From contig NZ_JACOFX010000005.1 in the NCBI RefSeq assembly GCF_014284125.1, positions 248,001-312,000 of the forward strand: 64,000 nucleotides of DNA, given 5' to 3'. Origin of the DNA: Undibacterium umbellatum. GTDB lineage: Bacteria > Pseudomonadota > Gammaproteobacteria > Burkholderiales > Burkholderiaceae_D. The translations under genes and the position numbers were made by a program. Below the pieces are notes generated by a model, which was given only the letters and a program-made list of their open reading frames with translations, was not told the DNA's origin and ran no database searches. Below are positions 34,025-42,152 of this stretch, piece by piece; within the stretch, counting starts at the first letter, position 1; each line of letters begins with the position of its first letter.

Positions 34025-35161
34025 TTAAGAACCTATGATATTGGATGCGTTTACTTCACGAATATCCTTGGTGCCTGTCAAGGCCATGCTGACATCGAGT
34101 TCTTTTTGCAAAATTTCCAGCATCTTGGTGACACCCGCTTCACCCATGGCGCCCAGACCATACAAAAAGGCACGGCCTATCATGCTGCCTTTGGCACCCA
34201 GCGCAGTGGCCTTCAATATGTCTTGCCCAGTGCGTATTCCACCATCAAACCAGACTTCAGTCTGATGACCTACCGCATCGACAATTGCCGGCAGAGCCTG
34301 TATTGAGGACATAGCACCATCAAGCTGGCGGCCACCATGATTGCTGACGACAATGGCATCGGCACCTGCTGCTACCGCCAGCCTGGCATCTTCAACATCC
34401 AGTATGCCTTTCAATATCAGCTTGCCACCCCATTCTTTTTTGATCCAGGCCACGTCGTCCCAGCTCAAGGTAGGGTCGAACTGGCTGGCAGTCCATTGGC
34501 TCAGTGTGACTATGCCGTCTCCGCCTTTGACATGACCAACCAGATTGCCAAAGGTCTTGCGGCCAGTTAAGGCACGCAAGGCCCAGCCTGGCTTGGTGGC
34601 CAGGTCGATGACATTCGCTAGTGTAAGCTTGGGTGGCACGGACATGCCATTTTTCAAGTCTTTATGACGCTGCCCCAGAATCTGCAAATCCAGGGTGAGC
34701 ACAAGGGCTGAGCATTTGGCATTTCTTGCCCTTTGTATGAGTTCCTTGACAAAACCGCGGTCACGCATGACATACAACTGGAACCAGAAAGGCTTGGTAG
34801 TCACGCTGGCCACATCTTCTATAGAGCAGATGCTCATGGTCGACAGCGTGAAGGGGATGCCAAATTTTTCTGCCGCAATCGCCCCCAGCATTTCACCATT
34901 GGCCCACTGCATGCCGGTCAAGCCGGTCGGTGCTATTGCCACCGGCATGGCAACTTCCTGGCCTATCATTGTCGTGCGGGTCGTGCGGTGTTCTACATTG
35001 ATGGCAACCCGCTGCCTGAGCTTGATGGCTGCCAAGTCACTGGTATTGGCCTTGTAAGTCGATTCTGTGTAAGAGCCGCTGTCAGCATAATCATAAAATG
35101 CTTTAGGGACACGTTTTTGTGCCAGCAGGCGTAAGTCTTCTACACAGGTGATGACGGGCAT
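34025..35161 (-). CDS. FMN-dependent alpha-hydroxy-acid dehydrogenase (L-lactate dehydrogenase-like)
   Basis: A 378-residue TIM barrel of the lactate dehydrogenase/glycolate oxidase family. FMN and substrate motifs are APTGLTGM, FQLYV, ILKGI (Lys), and the active-site SNHGGRQLD (catalytic His, substrate-binding Arg). It oxidises an L-2-hydroxy acid, most often lactate, passing electrons to the respiratory chain. The neighbouring homogentisate genes raise the option of mandelate-type substrates, but the sequence does not decide. The C-terminal tail is short. Confidence 0.88.
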   Translation of the reverse strand: MPVITCVEDLRLLAQKRVPKAFYDYADSGSYTESTYKANTSDLAAIKLRQRVAINVEHRTTRTTMIGQEVAMPVAIAPTGLTGMQWANGEMLGAIAAEKFGIPFTLSTMSICSIEDVASVTTKPFWFQLYVMRDRGFVKELIQRARNAKCSALVLTLDLQILGQRHKDLKNGMSVPPKLTLANVIDLATKPGWALRALTGRKTFGNLVGHVKGGDGIVTLSQWTASQFDPTLSWDDVAWIKKEWGGKLILKGILDVEDARLAVAAGADAIVVSNHGGRQLDGAMSSIQALPAIVDAVGHQTEVWFDGGIRTGQDILKATALGAKGSMIGRAFLYGLGAMGEAGVTKMLEILQKELDVSMALTGTKDIREVNASNIIGS

Positions 35162-35269
35162 GAGGGACTCCAGCTAATTAAGTAGTAAGACTAGTGTATG
35201 AGATAAGCGTCAAGGCATGGCAGAAAAGCTTTCAGACTTTGCATGAAGGAATTTCAGCAATGCCAGGCT

Positions 35270-36175
35270 TTATTCAAGAAACCGCGCAGAGATCAGCCCG
35301 CGCAGCCACTGATTGCCGGCATCCTGATTGTAGCGTCTGTGCCAGAACATATTGGTTTGCAGGGCTGGTAAGCGTAACGGCGATTTGACATAGCACAGGC
35401 CAAAAGGGGCGGCAGCACGCTCGGCCAGTTTTTGCGGCACGGTCACCAGCAAATCATTGCAACTGACGATGTACGGCACAGCAACAAAATGCGGCACGCG
35501 TAAATGAGCGGAGGCAATGACCCCCGCTTTTTCCAGGCTTTGGTTGACCTTGGCATAAGGACTTTCTTTTGAGTCAACAATTAAATGGCGCGCGGCCTGA
35601 AAATCCTTCATCTCCAGCTTGTCGGCCGCCAGCGGGTGGCTTTGCCGGAACATGCAGACATAGTTTTGCTTGAACAGGCGGCGCTGGTACCAGGCATCTG
35701 ATAAATGATCAAATGCCCCTATGGCAAGATCTACCCGGCCCGACTCCATTTCTGTTTTTAAATCAATATCACTGGCGCGCACTGTCGATAACTGTACCTG
35801 AGGTGCCTGGCTATGCAGATATTCCGCCAATATAGGCATGAAATACACTTCACCGACATCGGTCATGGCAATCGTGAAATGGCGCTTGCTGCTGGCGGGG
35901 TCAAAATTTTCCTGGCGGTTCAGGGCCTGGGTGATATGGGTCAAGGCCAGCGCCACAGGTTCTGCCAGTCGTTCTGCCAGCGCCGTGGGTTGCATGCCTG
36001 TTGCCGTACGCACAAATAATTCATCATCAAAGCTGCGTCGCAGCCTGGCCAGGGCATTGCTGACTGCGGGCTGCGACAAGCCAAGCTTGCGGGCGACAGA
36101 AGATATCTGGCGGTCTTGATAGACTTCCTGGAATACCACCAGCAAGTTCAGGTCTATGTCTTTAGGTTCCAGCAT
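35270..36175 (-). CDS. LysR family transcriptional regulator, divergent from hmgA
   Basis: A 301-residue LysR regulator. The N-terminal helix-turn-helix (DIDLNLLVVFQEVYQDRQIS ... LGLSQPAVSNALARLRRSFDD; fragments) and a substrate-binding domain with a VGEVYFMPILAEYL strand are present. The divergent arrangement with hmgA and a symmetrical site between them suggests that it controls homogentisate breakdown in response to an aromatic intermediate. The ligand is not known. Confidence 0.92.
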   Translation of the reverse strand: MLEPKDIDLNLLVVFQEVYQDRQISSVARKLGLSQPAVSNALARLRRSFDDELFVRTATGMQPTALAERLAEPVALALTHITQALNRQENFDPASSKRHFTIAMTDVGEVYFMPILAEYLHSQAPQVQLSTVRASDIDLKTEMESGRVDLAIGAFDHLSDAWYQRRLFKQNYVCMFRQSHPLAADKLEMKDFQAARHLIVDSKESPYAKVNQSLEKAGVIASAHLRVPHFVAVPYIVSCNDLLVTVPQKLAERAAAPFGLCYVKSPLRLPALQTNMFWHRRYNQDAGNQWLRGLISARFLE

Positions 36176-36201
36176 GGCGCTCCACTATTATTGATTTCGT
36201 G

Positions 36202-36214
36202 AATGTAGTACATT
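36202..36214. promoter_or_regulatory. candidate LysR operator between lysR and hmgA
   Basis: AATGTAGTACATT is a perfect 13-base palindrome around a central G, in the gap between the two divergent genes (27 bp before the regulator start). It fits the T-N11-A layout that LysR proteins bind. Confidence 0.4.
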
Positions 36215-36289
36215 TTTGTATTTATATCGTAAAACAGGAGACTTTGCATTAAAGTGCACCTGTACAAAACTCACATTGCAGGAAACGCC

Positions 36290-37609
36290 ATGAGCAAGCA
36301 CGACGCAAGAGAAGTCCAACTTCAGTACCAGACCGGTTTTGCCAATGAATTCGCCAGCGAGGCATTGCCAGATGCCTTGCCCAGGAGCCAGAATTCTCCA
36401 CAGAAATGCGCCTACGGCTTGTATGCCGAACAAATTTCCGGCACTGCCTTTACGGCCCCGCGCCATGCCAATCGCCGTTCCTGGTTTTATCGCATACGTC
36501 CAGCTGCCATGCACCAGCCGTTTAAGCAAGTCAGCAATGGCCGTATGACGAATGATTTTGCTGCAACGCCCAGCACGCCAAATCAGTTGCGCTGGGATCC
36601 CATGCCCATGCCCGCTGAGGCCACCGACTTTATCGATGGCTGGCTGACGATGGCAGGCAATGGTTCAGCCGATGGCCAGACTGGTTGCGCCATCCATATC
36701 TACACGGCCAACCGTGACATGACGACGCGGTTTTACTACAACGCCGATGCTGAATTGCTCATCATCCCCCAGCAAGGCCGCTTGCATATTCGTACTGAAA
36801 TGGGTTTGCTCGATATAGAGCCGCAAGAAATCGCTGTGATACCGCGTGGCGTGCGCTTCCAGGTGCAATTACCAGATGGTGAGGCATGTGGTTATGTTTG
36901 TGAAAACTTTGGTTCCATGCTGAAACTTCCTGACTTGGGCGTCATAGGTTCCAACGGCCTGGCCAATCCGCGTGATTTTCAAATTCCGGTTGCCTGGTAT
37001 GAAGACAAGGAAGGTGAATTTGAATTGCTGGCCAAGTTCAGTGGTAATCTGTGGTCGGCAAAAATAGGTCATTCACCACTGGATGTGGTCGCCTGGCACG
37101 GCAATTTTGCGCCTTACAAATATGATTTGCGCCACTTCAATACCATAGGCTCTATCAGTTACGATCATCCAGACCCATCGATCTTCCTGGTCTTGCAGGC
37201 AGTCAGTGATACGCCAGGCGTGGACACCATAGACTTTGTGATCTTCCCGCCACGCTGGCTGGCGGCAGAAAATACTTTCCGCCCACCCTGGTTCCACCGC
37301 AATATCGCCAGTGAATTCATGGGCCTCATCCACGGTCAGTATGATGCCAAGTCGACCGGCTTCCGTCCTGGTGGTTGCAGTTTGCATAATTGCATGAGCG
37401 GCCATGGACCGGATGCGCCGACGTTTGACAAGGCATCCTCGGCAGATACCAGCAAACCACATAAAGTCGATGATACGATGGCCTTTATGATAGAAACGCG
37501 TAATATCATCAAACCTACCCGCGCAGCCATGGAAGCCGCGCAATTGCAGGCTGACTATTACCAGTGCTGGCAAGGTATCAAGAAGAATTTTAATCCGGAG
37601 CAAAAATAA
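36290..37609 (+). CDS. hmgA: homogentisate 1,2-dioxygenase
   Basis: A 439-residue ring-cleaving enzyme of tyrosine and phenylalanine catabolism. It uses non-haem iron and oxygen to open homogentisate to maleylacetoacetate. The conserved C-terminal iron-binding region includes [10 protein letters not shown] and [15 protein letters not shown] (fragments). The frame starts at 36254, but the ATG at 36290 has AGGA at the right distance, and [10 protein letters not shown] leads into the usual [13 protein letters not shown]. It is immediately followed by fahA. Maleylacetoacetate isomerase is not in the window. Confidence 0.96.
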   Translation: MSKHDAREVQLQYQTGFANEFASEALPDALPRSQNSPQKCAYGLYAEQISGTAFTAPRHANRRSWFYRIRPAAMHQPFKQVSNGRMTNDFAATPSTPNQLRWDPMPMPAEATDFIDGWLTMAGNGSADGQTGCAIHIYTANRDMTTRFYYNADAELLIIPQQGRLHIRTEMGLLDIEPQEIAVIPRGVRFQVQLPDGEACGYVCENFGSMLKLPDLGVIGSNGLANPRDFQIPVAWYEDKEGEFELLAKFSGNLWSAKIGHSPLDVVAWHGNFAPYKYDLRHFNTIGSISYDHPDPSIFLVLQAVSDTPGVDTIDFVIFPPRWLAAENTFRPPWFHRNIASEFMGLIHGQYDAKSTGFRPGGCSLHNCMSGHGPDAPTFDKASSADTSKPHKVDDTMAFMIETRNIIKPTRAAMEAAQLQADYYQCWQGIKKNFNPEQK

Positions 37610-38941
37610 ATGACGGTACAACCTAACGAAACCCATGATGTCAGCTTGCGTAGCTGGGTCGCCTCGGCTAATCAGACTGGCACCGATTTCCCTCTGCAAA
37701 ACCTGCCATATGGCGTGTTCCGTCGCCAGGGCAGCAACCAGGCATTTCGAATCGGTGTTGCCATCGGAGACCAGGTGCTGGATCTGGCAGCCGCCCATGC
37801 AGCCCACGCCTTTGCTGGTTACACAGAATTGCAGGGTGGGCATTTCACCAATGCCGTCAATGCCAGTAACCTGAATGCCCTGATGGGCTTGGGTGCGCCG
37901 GTCTGGTCCGCATTACGGCTGGCTTTGTCACGCGTTCTGCGCGAAGGAGCAAGTCAGCAAGGTGCGTTGCAAGCCTGCCTGCTGGCGCAAGGCGCAGCTG
38001 AATTTGCCTTGCCTGCGCAGATTGGTGATTACACCGATTTTTATACCTCCGTCCATCATGCGACGGCTGTCGGTAAATTGTTCCGCCCGGATAATCCTCT
38101 GCTGCCGAATTACAAGTGGGTGCCTATTGGCTACCATGGCCGTGCATCGTCCATAGGCGTATCAGGGCAGCAATTCCGCCGCCCGGTGGGCCAGACCAAG
38201 CCACCTACTTCTGATACTCCGGTGTTTGGCCCTGCCAAGCGCATGGATTATGAAATGGAAATCGGCATCTTCGTCGGCCCCGGCAATGCCCTGGGCGATG
38301 TCATCAACATGGACAAGGCAGAATCCCATATTTTTGGCCTATGCCTGTTGAATGACTGGTCAGCCCGTGATGTGCAGGCCTGGGAATATCAGCCCTTGGG
38401 CCCATTCCTGGCAAAGAATTTTGCTTCTACTATTTCTCCCTGGGTAGTGACGCTGGAAGCCCTGGCACCATATCGTCATGCCTGGACGCGCGACGCAGAA
38501 GACCCGCAACCCATGGCTTATCTGGATACACCAGATTTGCGTGAAAGCGGTGCCTTCGATATACAACTCGAAGTCTTGTTGCAGACAGAAAAAATGCGCT
38601 CTGACGGTGCACCGGCAGAGCGCTTGTCTCTGTCTAATTTCCGCCATTCATACTGGACGATAGCGCAACTGGTCACCCATCATACGGTCAACGGTTGTAA
38701 TCTCAATCCTGGTGATTTACTGGGGTCGGGTACGCAATCTGGGCCATTGGCAGAAGAGGCAGGTTCTTTATTGGAACTCACTGAAGGTGGCAAGAAGGCG
38801 CTGACCTTTAGCAATGGCGAGCAACGCATATTTATGGAAGATGGAGATGCCATCATCATGCGCGGCTGGGCGCAGAAAGAGGGTTGTGCGCGGATAGGCT
38901 TTGGTGAGGTGGTGGGGACTTTGTTGCCAGCCAGGACTTGA
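37610..38941 (+). CDS. fahA: fumarylacetoacetase
   Basis: A 443-residue FAH-family hydrolase that splits fumarylacetoacetate into fumarate and acetoacetate, ending tyrosine breakdown. Conserved segments are DFYTSVHHATAVG, YHGRASSIGVSG and LLNDWSARDVQAWEYQPLGP, with metal-binding acids nearby. It starts at the base after the hmgA stop, so the two are one operon. The protein is of typical length. Confidence 0.96.
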   Translation: MTVQPNETHDVSLRSWVASANQTGTDFPLQNLPYGVFRRQGSNQAFRIGVAIGDQVLDLAAAHAAHAFAGYTELQGGHFTNAVNASNLNALMGLGAPVWSALRLALSRVLREGASQQGALQACLLAQGAAEFALPAQIGDYTDFYTSVHHATAVGKLFRPDNPLLPNYKWVPIGYHGRASSIGVSGQQFRRPVGQTKPPTSDTPVFGPAKRMDYEMEIGIFVGPGNALGDVINMDKAESHIFGLCLLNDWSARDVQAWEYQPLGPFLAKNFASTISPWVVTLEALAPYRHAWTRDAEDPQPMAYLDTPDLRESGAFDIQLEVLLQTEKMRSDGAPAERLSLSNFRHSYWTIAQLVTHHTVNGCNLNPGDLLGSGTQSGPLAEEAGSLLELTEGGKKALTFSNGEQRIFMEDGDAIIMRGWAQKEGCARIGFGEVVGTLLPART

Positions 38942-38993
38942 TAGTCGTTTTTTAATCAGCGCTCGGTGATTGAGACTGGCCGTCGATAGAAAA

Positions 38994-39330
38994 ACCGTGT
39001 TCTTATTAACGTCGTTCCAGCGTACTTGTGGCTGGAACACAGTGGCGTTTGTTGCATCTCCGTACTCTGATTAATGCGATTACTCTCTGTGGATACAAGC
39101 CGGGTCTCGGCCCGGCAGCCGAGATACTTTCTTTTGCTTCGCCAAAATAAAGTATCCAAAGAAAAGGCGACCGAGGCGTCGCTGCCCCTAACGGGGTTCC
39201 CTTTGCTGCAAGTCAAAAAATGGGAAATCCCCGAAACTCGCTTCGCTCAAACACGGGTATTTCTTCATCCATTTTCCGCCTCGCATCAAAGGCATCGACA
39301 CATCGGAATTCGACGTCAAAATCAACTGCA
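38994..39330. repeat. structured dispersed repeat, family A copy 1
   Basis: About 340 bp downstream of fahA is similar along its length to 50301-50715. It contains several hairpins: GTTCCAGC/GCTGGAAC (39014-39021, 39031-39038), GCCGGG/CCCGGC, and a 14-bp stem with one mismatch (39123-39136 with 39143-39156). Shared text includes GGATACAAGCCGGGTCTCGG. Stem bases differ between copies while pairing is kept. No gene is visible in this 482-bp gap (38942-39423). Confidence 0.8.
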
Positions 39331-39423
39331 AAGCAACTGCAACGTCATCGCGACCGATATTTATATTTCTCAAGGACTCAGTTATACATCCCTTCAGTAA
39401 AGGCCGCGATGCCATTCTTCCCT

Positions 39424-40158
39424 TTAAATCTGCACCCAGTTACCTTTAAAGATAATCGGCCCAGACGGTTTCTCAGGATTGCCCGATCCACCTTTGGGTT
39501 CCAGCGTCACCGCCAGCAAAGGGACGCTGTCTGCGGTCATGTCTTTAGGCATGGGCAGAGTGATGATGCCCTTGTCGGCCACCAGGCCCAGGGATTTGAC
39601 TTTACCGTCTTTACCCACTGCCCACAGTTCCAGGCTCTTGTCAGCAGCGATGTTTTGCGCCGTCACCATGCGTATCTGTAACTGGCCGCGTTTGGTGTCG
39701 CCGGTAATTACAGCGATAGCCTGTGCTTTTTCATCTGACAGAGTGGCGACATAGTTGGTTTGTGGCGTCGCCTGCTGATCCGCCTGTTTGCTGAGCAAGA
39801 CGGAGACCAGTACCACAGCGGCAGTGGTTGAGAACATGCCCAGGCCGCGCCAGAAAGCCAGGTCTTCGCGCAATTTACCCCAGTTGCGCCAGTAGGCCCA
39901 TGGGTCTTTGGTGGTGCTCAGGTTCAGGCGTTTTTCCAGTGCTGGCCAGACTGTTGCCGGTGCTGTGACGGCAGGTGCAAATTCAGCCATGGGTATCAGA
40001 TGCGCTTCCCATTGGCCTACCACCTGGCGCAAGGCTGCATCCTGTTTCAGCCAGGCTTCAAATCGGCGGCGTGCGCCACCGCGCAGGGTGCCCAGTACAT
40101 ATTCAGAGGCCAGTTTTTCTTGCAAAGCCGGGTTGTTTTTGAGTTGTAGTAAATTCAT
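39424..40158 (-). CDS. anti-sigma factor, RskA type
   Basis: A 244-residue one-helix membrane protein. The N-terminal cytoplasmic domain (ASEYVLGTLRGGARRRFEAW) is the sigma-binding part, the membrane helix is at about 108-125, and the periplasmic RskA domain follows (LELWAVGKDGKVKSLGLV). It holds its sigma factor at the membrane until a signal triggers release or proteolysis. Its ATG overlaps the sigma gene stop by one base, the usual pair arrangement. There is no clear zinc motif. Confidence 0.88.
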   Translation of the reverse strand: MNLLQLKNNPALQEKLASEYVLGTLRGGARRRFEAWLKQDAALRQVVGQWEAHLIPMAEFAPAVTAPATVWPALEKRLNLSTTKDPWAYWRNWGKLREDLAFWRGLGMFSTTAAVVLVSVLLSKQADQQATPQTNYVATLSDEKAQAIAVITGDTKRGQLQIRMVTAQNIAADKSLELWAVGKDGKVKSLGLVADKGIITLPMPKDMTADSVPLLAVTLEPKGGSGNPEKPSGPIIFKGNWVQI

Positions 40159-40751
40159 TATGCCTCCAGACGTGTGAGGCAGGTGCGCAGCTTGTCGAGT
40201 CCGCGTCTGATCCAGGTTTTCACTGTCCCTATCGGCAATTTCATGTGTTCTGCTACTTCGCTATGCGACAGATCATGGAAAAATGCCATCGCCATCGCCT
40301 GCCTGTGCAAACCTTCCAGACGTGACAGGCAGGATGCCAGTGCTTTGGCATCCTGTGTCAATTCCAGCGTCTGCGCTGGTGTCGGTTCAGTGCTTTCCAT
40401 GGCTTGCATGATTCCCATATCAAAATTATCAGCATCGATTTCTACATCGTGATCAACACGGCGCAAGAGATCGAAAGCGCGATTGCGTACTATCGTTGTC
40501 ATCCAGGTCATGGGTGCTGCCAATCCAGTCTGATAACTGCCCGCGTTATTCCAGATGTTGACAAAACTCTCTTGTAAAACCTCTTCTGCCAACTCACGCT
40601 TAACTAATATACGCAGCGCGAAGCCAAACAGTTTCGCTGAAGTGGCGTCATACAGTAATTTAAATGCCTGCGCGTCTTTGCGGGCGACGGCGGCTAGCCA
40701 GTTTTGTAGCTGGCTGGTATCCAGGGCGGCAGTGGGCAATTGCTTATCCAA
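40158..40751 (-). CDS. ECF RNA polymerase sigma factor (SigK-like)
   Basis: A 197-residue ECF sigma factor. Region 2 (AKLFGFALRILVKRELAEEV, then LQESFVNIWNNAGSY) and region 4 (HSEVAEHMKLPIGTVKTWIR) are clear, joined by a short linker. It recognises promoters for a stress response and is held inactive by the next gene. I do not see its own target promoter in the flanking DNA. Confidence 0.92.
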   Translation of the reverse strand: MDKQLPTAALDTSQLQNWLAAVARKDAQAFKLLYDATSAKLFGFALRILVKRELAEEVLQESFVNIWNNAGSYQTGLAAPMTWMTTIVRNRAFDLLRRVDHDVEIDADNFDMGIMQAMESTEPTPAQTLELTQDAKALASCLSRLEGLHRQAMAMAFFHDLSHSEVAEHMKLPIGTVKTWIRRGLDKLRTCLTRLEA

Positions 40752-40831
40752 TCTTGGCTGTCGTTATAGTGTAGACATGGGTAGAGGTGCGCTGATTTTA
40801 GTCTATTTTTACTTCACACACAGACCACGTA

Positions 40832-41749
40832 TCAGGATTTCTTGCTTTCTGTATGCATAAACAGGGAGGGGTGTTGCTCGGCATATTCACGCAAGAGATT
40901 CCAGACCACACGCACTCTTTGCAGGCGGTACAAGTCACTGGGTGCAGCCAGCCAGTAAGAACGCTCGGTAAAGAAACTGTCTTGCAAAACCGGTACCAGA
41001 GTACCGCTAGCCGGGATGGCATATGGCGGTGCCATGATCAGGCCCATGCCAGCCGCAGCGGCTTCACATTGCGCCATCATGCCTGTGCAGCACAAGCGCC
41101 TTTTTGGCGTAAAGCCCAGCTTGTCGAGAAAGTTGAGTTCATTACTGGCCAGGCGATCTTGTACATAATCGACAAACTCATGCTCGGCCAGGTCGGCCTC
41201 ACTCAGGATGGGTGGATGGCGTGCCAAATAATCTGGTGATGCATATAAATTCAAACGAAAGGTAGCCAGACGAGTAAAAACATAGCGTCCGGTATTGGGT
41301 GGGTCCAGCATGACACCCAGGTCTGCCTCGCGCGTAGCCAGGTTGGCGAAACGCGGTTGTACCAATAAATCCACACTCAGCTCAGGATGGTCTTTCAGCA
41401 GATGTACCAATAAGGGGGCGATGACCAGAGTGCCAAACATTTCAGGCACGCCCAGACGTACTACGCCATGGGCGGAGACACTGGCTGCACCCAATTGATC
41501 GGTGGCAGTCAGGGCCGCGCTTTCCATGGCTTCGGCGTGGGGTAGCAGGGCGTGACCCATCTCGGTCAGCTCATATCCTTCACGGCTGCGGTCAAACAGG
41601 GTGGAGCCCAGTTGGGTCTCCAGCCGATCTATTCGACGTGCCACTGTCGTATGTTCCACCCCCAGGCGGCGTGATGCGCCGGACAGCGTGCCAGCACGGG
41701 CAAGCTCCAGGAAGTAACGCAGGTCAGTCCATTCAGGCATGCTATTCAT
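40832..41749 (-). CDS. LysR family transcriptional regulator
   Basis: A 305-residue LysR protein. The winged helix starts MPEWTDLRYFLELARAGTLS and includes GASRRLGVEHTTVARRIDRL; the C-terminal half is a periplasmic-binding-like domain. I used the ATG at 41749. It is divergent from the TonB receptor gene, 403 bp away, so it may control the receptor, hydrolase and ABC transporter operon. The inducer is not known. Confidence 0.88.
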   Translation of the reverse strand: MNSMPEWTDLRYFLELARAGTLSGASRRLGVEHTTVARRIDRLETQLGSTLFDRSREGYELTEMGHALLPHAEAMESAALTATDQLGAASVSAHGVVRLGVPEMFGTLVIAPLLVHLLKDHPELSVDLLVQPRFANLATREADLGVMLDPPNTGRYVFTRLATFRLNLYASPDYLARHPPILSEADLAEHEFVDYVQDRLASNELNFLDKLGFTPKRRLCCTGMMAQCEAAAAGMGLIMAPPYAIPASGTLVPVLQDSFFTERSYWLAAPSDLYRLQRVRVVWNLLREYAEQHPSLFMHTESKKS

Positions 41750-41966
41750 GGGGCTAATTGTGCGGCAAAGCACATACAGCAGCAAGGTTTAATCCATTTC
41801 TTCTTTGCAATAATGAAAGAATTGGGGATTTTGCACAACAAGTGGGCAGTTTTAATAGCACTGTCTTCACTCTGATGTGCATTTATGCACAAAGGGTGGG
41901 CGTGCATACGCTTTCTAGGATTTTTCTTTCCGTGCACACTGGCTGCCATGCGACATACAACATGTA

Positions 41967-42120
41967 AGAACGTGTTTGCGATCTTACTGCGCGAGCGTGA
42001 TCGGGGCTCATGCGCTGCTCAAAATGCTCATGTACTTAAGTACATACCGCTTTTTGCGCTGCGTTTTTGTTACCCCCGACCCCGCTGACGCTCGCTCGCT
42101 ACAGATCGTAAACGCGTTCT
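41967..42120. repeat. long inverted repeat with nested palindrome, upstream of TonB receptor
   Basis: AGAACGTGTTTGCGATCT (41967-41984) and AGATCGTAAACGCGTTCT (42103-42120) pair in 16 of 18 positions. Inside are pairing CGAGCG/CGCTCG stretches and a 16-bp perfect palindrome ATGTACTTAAGTACAT (42030-42045). The right arm ends 32 bp before the receptor start, so the structure probably lies in the promoter or mRNA leader. The related GTACTWWAGTAC core recurs at 54946 and 55818. Confidence 0.75.
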
Positions 42121-42152
42121 AAAAGGCGCACATAAAAATACAGGAGACAGAA

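Noticed and set aside
39220..39681. 153-residue open frame inside the family A repeat region and over the anti-sigma gene
   Set aside because: It runs antisense to a well-supported anti-sigma gene and starts within repeat DNA; no family resemblance.
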